Shown one piece after another: positions 39,536-44,791 of a stretch of 44,791 nt of DNA. Under the pieces are notes generated by a model. The model had not been told where the DNA came from and made no database searches. It worked only from the letters and a program-made list of their open reading frames with translations. The stretch's first letter is position 1. Every line of letters begins with the position of its first letter. The translations under genes and the position numbers were made by a program. Source of the stretch: RGDT01 sp964630925. GTDB lineage: Bacteria > Planctomycetota > Planctomycetia > Gemmatales > Gemmataceae. The stretch spans positions 1 to 44,791 of the forward strand of contig CAZVZK010000082.1 of assembly GCA_964630925.1 (NCBI GenBank). The letters run 5' to 3'.

Positions 39536-39827
39536 CGTGGAGCGTGAGCGGATTCTGGCGAGCGGGGCCGCGTCAGCGCCCCGAGTCACACAGCGTCAGC
39601 GCCTCTCCGGCGTGGCGCGTTCCGACGAACGAGAACAGCCAGAGAGCCGCTGACGCTCCACTCGGGGCGCTGACGCATCCCCGCTCGCCCGATCCGCTGA
39701 CGCTCCCCTCGGGGCGCTGACGCATCCCCGCTCGCCCGATCCGGCGGCCATCCCGCCTCAAGATGGGCAAACTTTGCCGCCGATAACGATTGTGCGGCCT
39801 GTTTGCCTGTTGGGGGATGCTGCGATC
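39536..39827. other. Repeat-rich intergenic region before the export operon
   Basis: The region contains the 47-bp tandem repeat and its inverted relative, listed separately. The last 80 bp before the ATG at 39828 are less GC-rich (CCGATAACGATTGTGCGG) and may hold the operon promoter. No coding sequence is seen. Confidence 0.5.
39551..39740. repeat. 47-bp tandem repeat with an inverted copy
   Basis: Two direct copies, 39647-39693 and 39694-39740, differ at one base. Each contains CTCGGGGCGCTGACGCATCC followed by CCGCTCGCCCGAT. At 39551-39602 the same sequence occurs inverted (GGCGAGCGGGG, GCGTCAGCGCCCCGAGT, AGCGTCAGCG), so the whole can fold into a large stem-loop with a loop of about 45 nt. 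The GCTCGCCCGATC part recurs at 44397-44408. Confidence 0.85.
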
Positions 39828-42611
39828 ATGTCGAACGCCAGGAACCGCCTACTCCGCGTCGCCCTCGTGGCCTGCCTGATCCCGACGCTGCTTGCCGGCC
39901 CCGGCTGCACGCGTGCGTTCTACCGCAAGTGGGTTGACAAGGATGTCGGGGCCATCCTCGCCGAGAAGGGAGCCGACCCCGCCCCGCCCCTGCCCGACCT
40001 CCGCGCCCGCTTCGCCGACATCACCAACCCCGACCGCCCGCCCATGCCGCCGGACGACCCGGAGGCCAAGCGTCTCTCGCCCAACCCGCAGAAGCCGGGC
40101 AAGAAGGCGGGGGTGGGGCTGGTCGAGGGGCTGGGTTATCTGGACATGTTGGACCGGTGGGACGCGGAGAACCGCGCCGAGCTGGCGGCCCGTCAGGCGG
40201 AACGCGCCAAGGAGACCGAGGGCCGCGAGTCGGTGCCGCTCAGCCTCGCCGACAAGCCGCCGTATGACATCACCCTCAGGGCGGCCGAGGCCGAGGTGCT
40301 GCGCCCCTACGCCGACCCCGTCACGCGCGAGGGTGGGGAGCCGAAGGCCGACGTGTCCAAGGAGCGGACGTACCTGCTCAACCTGGAGCAGGCGGTCGAA
40401 TTGGGCGTGATCAACAGCCGCGAATTCCAGACGCGGCGCGAGAACGTGTACCTGTCGGCGCTGCCGGTGACGCTGGAGCGGTTCGCGTTCGCGCCGCAGG
40501 CGTACGCCTTCGGGCAGTACTTCCGCGAGCGGTTCGGGCGGGAGGCTCCGGGCGGGCCGCTCAACCGGGCGCGGCTCAACACCGACCTCGGGGTGGGCAA
40601 GCTGTTCTCGACGGGCGGCCTGCTGCTGCTGAGCTTCGCCAACCGGACGATCATCAACATCGGGCGGGCGCCGACCACGAGCGTCTCGACGCTGTCGCTG
40701 GACGTGATCCAGCCGCTGCTGCGCGGGGCGGGGTTCGCGGTGACGTTGGAGCCGCTGACGCAGGCGGAGAGGAACCTCCTGTACGCGGTGCGCGACTTCG
40801 CGCGGTTCCGCCAGGAGTATTACGTCTTCGTCGCGGGGAACCAGGCGACGACCTCGAACGGGACGGTGTCGTCGCCGGGGGCGAACATCCCGGGCGCGGC
40901 GCCCATCGTGGCGTCGATCATCGCGCTGGCGCAGCCGCAGCAGGTGGCGCCGGGGCTGGGGCAGCGTCTGACGCCGATCGGGGCGCAAGGCGCCTCACCT
41001 CAGGGGTTCCTCGGGGCGCTGGGGCAGAAGGCGGTGCTGGTCAACCAGCACCGCAACATCGACGCGCTGCGGCGGTTCCTGCTGCTGTTCGGGAAATACC
41101 TCGAAGGCAGCATCGTTGACAGCGTGCAGGTGGGGCAGGTGGAGCAGCAGCTCCTCGCCAGCATCGACTCCATCCTCACCGCCCAGGCGGACTACCGCAC
41201 CAGCCTGGACCAGCTCAAGGTGCAGCTCGGCCTGCCGATGAACGTGCAGCTCGACGTGGACGACGCGGCCCTGCGTCCGATGTTCGCGGTGACGAGGCGT
41301 TACGACGACATCTCCGGCGAGTTCGACCGGCTGTCGAAGCTGGCGGACGGGTACTCCGTGGCGGGGGAGGAGGGGCGGCTGCGGGCACGGCTGAGGCGGA
41401 TCCTGCTGGAGGAGGGGATCGTCGCGCGGACGGCGTTCCCCGGGCGGCTGAAGAAGCGCTGGCCGGCGTGGGAGGCCCTGAAGCCGGAGGAGATCCACGC
41501 GCTGCTGGCGAAGCTGATCCCGGAGCGTGCGGCGCTGCGAGCCAGGTCCGCCCTGGCCCCGTTGAGCGATAAAGAGGGTGCCCGGCTGGACGAGCTGGAC
41601 TTCGAGATCGAGGTGGGGCGGCTGGAGGACGCGCTGCGCGGGGTGGAGGCGAAGCCGTGGGAGGCGATCAAGAGCCCGCGCGACAGGGCGGACGCGCGGA
41701 ACGCCAGGTATCAGTACGTCTCGCGGCACTTCCTCGCGCTGCTCGACATGCCGTTCGCGGAGCTGCGTCAGGCGGTGGAGAAGACGTGGCCGGCCCTGCC
41801 CCCGGCGTGCCTGGACGGGGTGGACCTGCTGAGCGCGCCGGACGACGTGGTGGAGGCGGCGATCACGCGGGCGGCGCTGAGTAACCGGCTCGACCTGATG
41901 AACCAGCGTGCCCAGCTGGTGGACGCCTGGCGCAAGTTGGCCGTCGCCGCCAATTCCCTCATGGGGGTGCTGGATCTGCAGTATCATGGCGACGTGAGCA
42001 CCCCGCTGGGGATGGCACGGCCGTTGGCGTTCGCGGGGAGCCGCGGCCGGCACCAGCTGGCGATCAACGCCGAGCTGCCGCTGGTGCGGATCGCGGAGCG
42101 GAACCTGTACCGCTCGGCGCTGATCAACTACCAGCAGCAGCGGAGGAACCTGCAGCTGGCGGAGGACAACGTGCTGGCGGCGGTGCGGGCGGACCTGCGG
42201 CAGCTGCGGGCGTTCTCGTACAGCTACCACAGGGTGCAGAAGAAGAACGTGGAGCTGGCGTACCGGCAAGTGAGCCAGGCGCTGATCGCGTTCAGCCAGC
42301 CGCAGGCGCCCGCGGGGCCGGCGCTGCCGGCGGGCCTGGTGGGGTCGCCGGCGGGGTCGGGGCGGGGCGGCGACCCGGCGGCGTTGACGAACCAGCTGCT
42401 GGGCGCGCAGAATTCGCTCCTGCGTGCGGAGAACGGGCTGTACAATACTTGGTTGAATATCCTGACGGCCCGGATGAGTCTTTACCGCGACCTCGGTGTG
42501 ATGCCTCTCGACGCCCGCGGAGTGTGGATCGATGACCCCGCCACCTGCTGCCCCCCCGGATCTCCTCCCCCCGGCACCCTCCCAGAGCCCACTCCCGCGG
42601 CCGGGGGGTAA
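39828..42611 (+). CDS. TolC-like outer-membrane efflux protein with large insertion
   Basis: This 927-aa protein has an N-terminal hydrophobic stretch ending in LLAGPGC, possibly an atypical lipoprotein signal. Outer membrane efflux (OEP) motifs occur in two blocks: about 185-480 (YLLNLEQAVELGVINSREFQ, DQLKVQLGLPMNVQLDVDD) and about 685-900 (RLDLMNQRAQLVDAWRKLAV, NILTARMSLYRDLGVMPLD). Between them lies an extra helical segment of about 200 residues, so the protein is roughly twice the normal TolC length. It forms the outer-membrane duct of the export system. The start at 39828 follows GGGGGATGC. Its last 80 bp overlap the adaptor gene in another frame. Confidence 0.87.
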   Translation: MSNARNRLLRVALVACLIPTLLAGPGCTRAFYRKWVDKDVGAILAEKGADPAPPLPDLRARFADITNPDRPPMPPDDPEAKRLSPNPQKPGKKAGVGLVEGLGYLDMLDRWDAENRAELAARQAERAKETEGRESVPLSLADKPPYDITLRAAEAEVLRPYADPVTREGGEPKADVSKERTYLLNLEQAVELGVINSREFQTRRENVYLSALPVTLERFAFAPQAYAFGQYFRERFGREAPGGPLNRARLNTDLGVGKLFSTGGLLLLSFANRTIINIGRAPTTSVSTLSLDVIQPLLRGAGFAVTLEPLTQAERNLLYAVRDFARFRQEYYVFVAGNQATTSNGTVSSPGANIPGAAPIVASIIALAQPQQVAPGLGQRLTPIGAQGASPQGFLGALGQKAVLVNQHRNIDALRRFLLLFGKYLEGSIVDSVQVGQVEQQLLASIDSILTAQADYRTSLDQLKVQLGLPMNVQLDVDDAALRPMFAVTRRYDDISGEFDRLSKLADGYSVAGEEGRLRARLRRILLEEGIVARTAFPGRLKKRWPAWEALKPEEIHALLAKLIPERAALRARSALAPLSDKEGARLDELDFEIEVGRLEDALRGVEAKPWEAIKSPRDRADARNARYQYVSRHFLALLDMPFAELRQAVEKTWPALPPACLDGVDLLSAPDDVVEAAITRAALSNRLDLMNQRAQLVDAWRKLAVAANSLMGVLDLQYHGDVSTPLGMARPLAFAGSRGRHQLAINAELPLVRIAERNLYRSALINYQQQRRNLQLAEDNVLAAVRADLRQLRAFSYSYHRVQKKNVELAYRQVSQALIAFSQPQAPAGPALPAGLVGSPAGSGRGGDPAALTNQLLGAQNSLLRAENGLYNTWLNILTARMSLYRDLGVMPLDARGVWIDDPATCCPPGSPPPGTLPEPTPAAGG

Positions 42612-44370
42612 GGGCCTCGGCCGGCTGGCCATCGCCTCCCTGGCCCTGATCGGGGTGGTGGCCGTCGCGGGCATCACGCTGGCGGCGACGGGGACGATCC
42701 GCCTGTGGGGCGGGACGCAGCGGACGGACATCGTCACGCACAAGGTGTCCTATGAGTCGCTGGACGTGACGATCACGGAGCGTGGGTCGCTGGAGTCGGC
42801 GGAGAACAGCGACGTCATCTGCCGGGTGAAGGCGAGGTCGGCGAGCAGCACCATCGCCACGACGATCCGGTGGATCATCGAGGACGGCACGCAGGTGAAG
42901 AAGGGCGAGCGTCTGGTGCAGCTGGACGACTCGGGGCTGCACGAGCAGCGCAAGACGCAGGCGATCACGGTGGAGCAGGCGGCGGCGGCGTTGGAGACGG
43001 CGACGCAGAACCTCACGATCGTCCTGGAGCAGAACAAGAGCGATTACGCGACGGCCGTGCTGGCGAAGGAGCTGGCGGTGATCGACCGCGACAAGTACAG
43101 GGACGGCGAGTACGTGCAGACGAAGGAGGAGATCAAGGGCCGGATGATGATCGCACGCTCGGACCTGACGATGTGGCAGGAGCGGGCGGCGTGGTCGGAG
43201 CGGATGTCCAAGCCGGGGCTGCGCTTCGTGACGACGGCGCAGGCGCAGGCGGACGAGGCGCGGCTGCGGGGGGCCGAGATCGCCGTGCAGAAGATCGAGG
43301 AGGAGATCCGCGTCCTGGAGAAGTTCACCAGGGACCGCACGCTGAAGGACCTCAACGGCAAGATCGCGGAGGCGGACCGGGCCATCGTGCGGGTGGACGC
43401 GCAGAACAAGGCGAAGGCGGCGACGGCGGTGGCCGAGCGTAACGCCAAGCGGTCCATCTACGAGCAGGAGAGGACGCGGCTGGCGGACATCGAGGACGAG
43501 ATCCGCAAGTGTCTGATCCTGGCCCCGCAGGACGGGCTGGTGGTCTACTACATGCCGGAGCAGAGCCGCTTCGGGTCGGGGTCGCAGCAGTCGATCGTGG
43601 CGCAGGGCGAGCCGGTGCGCGAGGGCCAGAAGCTCATGCGCCTCCCCAACCTGGAGAAGATGGTGGTGGCGACGCGCATCCACGAGGCGATGATCTCGCG
43701 GGTGCGTGGCGAGAGGCTGAAGCGGAACGGATTCGGCGAGGCGGTGGCGGTGGGCTGGCTGTTCGCCGCGCCGCACGCCAACGCCGCGGGGCAGCTGTAT
43801 TACGACGACCTGCGCGAGGAGAACAAGTCGCTCGAGTTCGACAAGGTGGCGGACGGGCAGTCGGCGACGGTGCGTGTGGAGGCGTTCTCGGCGCGGGTGC
43901 TGCCGGGCGAGGTGAAGACGGTGGCGACGGTGGCGTCGCAGCAGGACTGGATGTCGGCGGACGTGAAGGTGTATCAGGCGATGGTGGCGATCAAGGAGTC
44001 GATCCCCGGCCTGAAGCCGGGCATGACGGCGGAGGTGACGATCCAGACGGACAGCCAGCGCGAGCGGGTGCTGACGGTGCCGCTGCAGGCGATCCTCGGC
44101 TCGGTGGAGATGGGCGACAAGCGGCGGGTGTACGTGATGACGCCGGGTGGCCCCGAGCCGCGCGACGTAATGATCGGCCTGTCGAACGAGGTGAAGGCGG
44201 AGGTCGTGTCGGGGCTGATGGAGGGCGAGCTGGTGATCCGCAACCCGCGTGCGGTGATGACCGACCGGGAGAAGGCGGCGCTGGGGGAGGCGAAGGGCCC
44301 GGCGGAGAAGGGCGGCGCGCCCAAGGCGAAGGGCAAGGACAAGGCCAAGGACAAGAAGAAGGGGAGCTGA
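42532..44370 (+). CDS. HlyD/MacA-like periplasmic adaptor protein
   Basis: This 612-aa membrane-fusion protein has a proline-rich cytoplasmic tail and one transmembrane helix (about 30-53). A split lipoyl/barrel-sandwich half follows (VTITERGSLESAENSDVICR and IIEDGTQVKKGERLVQLDDS). A long coiled coil spans about 140-325. The second lipoyl half (CLILAPQDGLVVYY), a beta-barrel, and a C-terminal membrane-proximal domain (GLKPGMTAEVTIQT, LTVPLQAIL) complete it. The tail is lysine-rich. It links the inner-membrane pump to the TolC-like duct. It starts within the end of the TolC-like gene, implying translational coupling, and precedes the ABC ATPase gene. Confidence 0.9.
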   Translation: MTPPPAAPPDLLPPAPSQSPLPRPGGKGLGRLAIASLALIGVVAVAGITLAATGTIRLWGGTQRTDIVTHKVSYESLDVTITERGSLESAENSDVICRVKARSASSTIATTIRWIIEDGTQVKKGERLVQLDDSGLHEQRKTQAITVEQAAAALETATQNLTIVLEQNKSDYATAVLAKELAVIDRDKYRDGEYVQTKEEIKGRMMIARSDLTMWQERAAWSERMSKPGLRFVTTAQAQADEARLRGAEIAVQKIEEEIRVLEKFTRDRTLKDLNGKIAEADRAIVRVDAQNKAKAATAVAERNAKRSIYEQERTRLADIEDEIRKCLILAPQDGLVVYYMPEQSRFGSGSQQSIVAQGEPVREGQKLMRLPNLEKMVVATRIHEAMISRVRGERLKRNGFGEAVAVGWLFAAPHANAAGQLYYDDLREENKSLEFDKVADGQSATVRVEAFSARVLPGEVKTVATVASQQDWMSADVKVYQAMVAIKESIPGLKPGMTAEVTIQTDSQRERVLTVPLQAILGSVEMGDKRRVYVMTPGGPEPRDVMIGLSNEVKAEVVSGLMEGELVIRNPRAVMTDREKAALGEAKGPAEKGGAPKAKGKDKAKDKKKGS

Positions 44371-44376
44371 GCGCAT

Positions 44377-44408
44377 GCCGGGGGCCGACGCCCCCGGCTC
44401 GCCCGATC
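44377..44408 (+). repeat. Intra-operon hairpin sharing the GCTCGCCCGATC motif
   Basis: GCCGGGGGC (44377-44385), loop CGAC, GCCCCCGGC (44390-44398) is a perfect 9-bp hairpin. It is followed by TCGCCCGATC, the same tail as in the tandem repeat at 39647-39740. It lies between the adaptor and ATPase genes, where it could stabilise or attenuate the transcript. Confidence 0.7.
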
Positions 44409-44419
44409 AGTGAGATCGT

Positions 44420-44791
44420 ATGCCGGCCGTCGTGCAGATCCGCGACCTCGTGAAGCACTACAACCAGGGGGCCGTCCGCGCGCTGGACGGCGTCTCCCTG
44501 GACGTGGAGCAGGGGGACTTCGTGGCCCTCATGGGGCCGTCCGGCTCCGGGAAGTCCACGATGCTCAACCTGCTGGGCTGCCTCGACCGGCCCACGTCGG
44601 GGGACTACTTCCTCGCCGGGCACAACGTCGCCCGCCTGGACGACGACGCGCTCTCGGACATCCGCTCGCGCTACCTGGGGTTCATCTTCCAGTCGTACAA
44701 CCTGCTGCCGCAGTACACGGTGGTCGAGAACATCGAGGTGCCACTCTTGTACCAGGGGATCACGCTGGACGAGGCGACGCGGGCGTGGTGC
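44420..44791 (+). CDS. MacB/LolD-like ABC transporter ATP-binding protein (partial)
   Basis: The first 124 codons run off the window edge. MPAVVQIRDLVKHYNQGAVR and ALDGVSLDVEQGDFVALMG lead to Walker A GPSGSGKS (39-46). LLGCLDRPTSGDYFLAG is typical of the MacB/LolD lipoprotein and macrolide exporter group, and the Q-loop is FIFQSYNLLPQYTVVENIEVPL (Q91). The signature motif and Walker B lie beyond the edge. With the TolC-like and adaptor genes it makes a tripartite type I/MacAB-like export system. Whether a permease domain is fused or separate cannot be seen. Confidence 0.92.
   Translation, partial: MPAVVQIRDLVKHYNQGAVRALDGVSLDVEQGDFVALMGPSGSGKSTMLNLLGCLDRPTSGDYFLAGHNVARLDDDALSDIRSRYLGFIFQSYNLLPQYTVVENIEVPLLYQGITLDEATRAWC

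Noticed and set aside
1..44791. CRISPR arrays, tRNA or rRNA genes, insertion sequences
   Set aside because: No regularly spaced repeat-spacer pattern, cloverleaf, rRNA signature or transposase-like protein was seen by eye. A tRNA scan was not possible.

Overview
The window is very GC-rich and looks like chromosome of a planctomycete of the Gemmata group (Gemmataceae). The evidence is family content: two proteins with the short TIGR02996-type repeat-companion domain (5290-6372, 12109-13995), a FACACC-type family (28182-28856), DUF4058, a planctomycete-type dehydrogenase/haem-binding protein, a formylglycine-generating enzyme, a sulfotransferase, an S46 peptidase and very large exported TPR-like proteins. 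No rRNA, tRNA, CRISPR array, transposase or phage gene was seen.

Layout. 1-1.6 kb: one small hypothetical gene and a gene-poor stretch with repeats. 1.6-5.2 kb (minus): FGE followed, with a 4-bp ATGA overlap, by a beta-propeller/haem protein. 5.3-11.7 kb: TIGR02996 protein, sulfotransferase, two hypotheticals (one MaoP/DUF413-like), a small membrane protein and the FtsK/SpoIIIE translocase. 12.1-18.7 kb: LRR protein, trehalose-phosphate-synthase-like glycosyltransferase, S46 peptidase, DUF4058 protein. 19.3-21.7 kb: TPR/2OG-Fe(II) oxygenase, then a compact two-gene unit of a predicted PD-(D/E)xK nuclease with a Cys cluster and a TOPRIM protein. 21.8-26.5 kb (minus): two exported TPR-like proteins and a small gene whose start is out of frame. 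26.7-31.2 kb: ATP-grasp ligase, FACACC-type protein, a DUF4365/small-protein pair, TPR protein. 31.4-34.1 kb: esterase, WD40-like protein, a hidden selenoprotein and a DTW/Tsr3-like protein. 34.3-39.5 kb: MFS transporter, STAS protein, HEAT-like membrane protein, response regulator, serine hydrolase. 39.8 kb to the end: a TolC-like / HlyD-like / MacB-like ATPase tripartite export operon, cut by the window edge.

The most notable item is at 33386-33622 (minus): a SelW/Rdx-family gene with an in-frame UGA at codon 11 inside a C-x-x-U redox motif, followed 22 nt later by a hairpin that fits the bacterial SECIS pattern. Ordinary gene calling would miss it. Second is the nuclease-TOPRIM pair at 20613-21718, which has its own promoter-like element and could be an undescribed defence or DNA-repair module. 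Intergenic regions are rich in hairpins and interspersed repeats (1.4-1.6 kb with an inverted relative at 11.8 kb, 26.6 kb, 27.9 kb, 31.3 kb, 39.6 kb, 44.4 kb). All functional statements rest on reading the sequence; no database search was possible.
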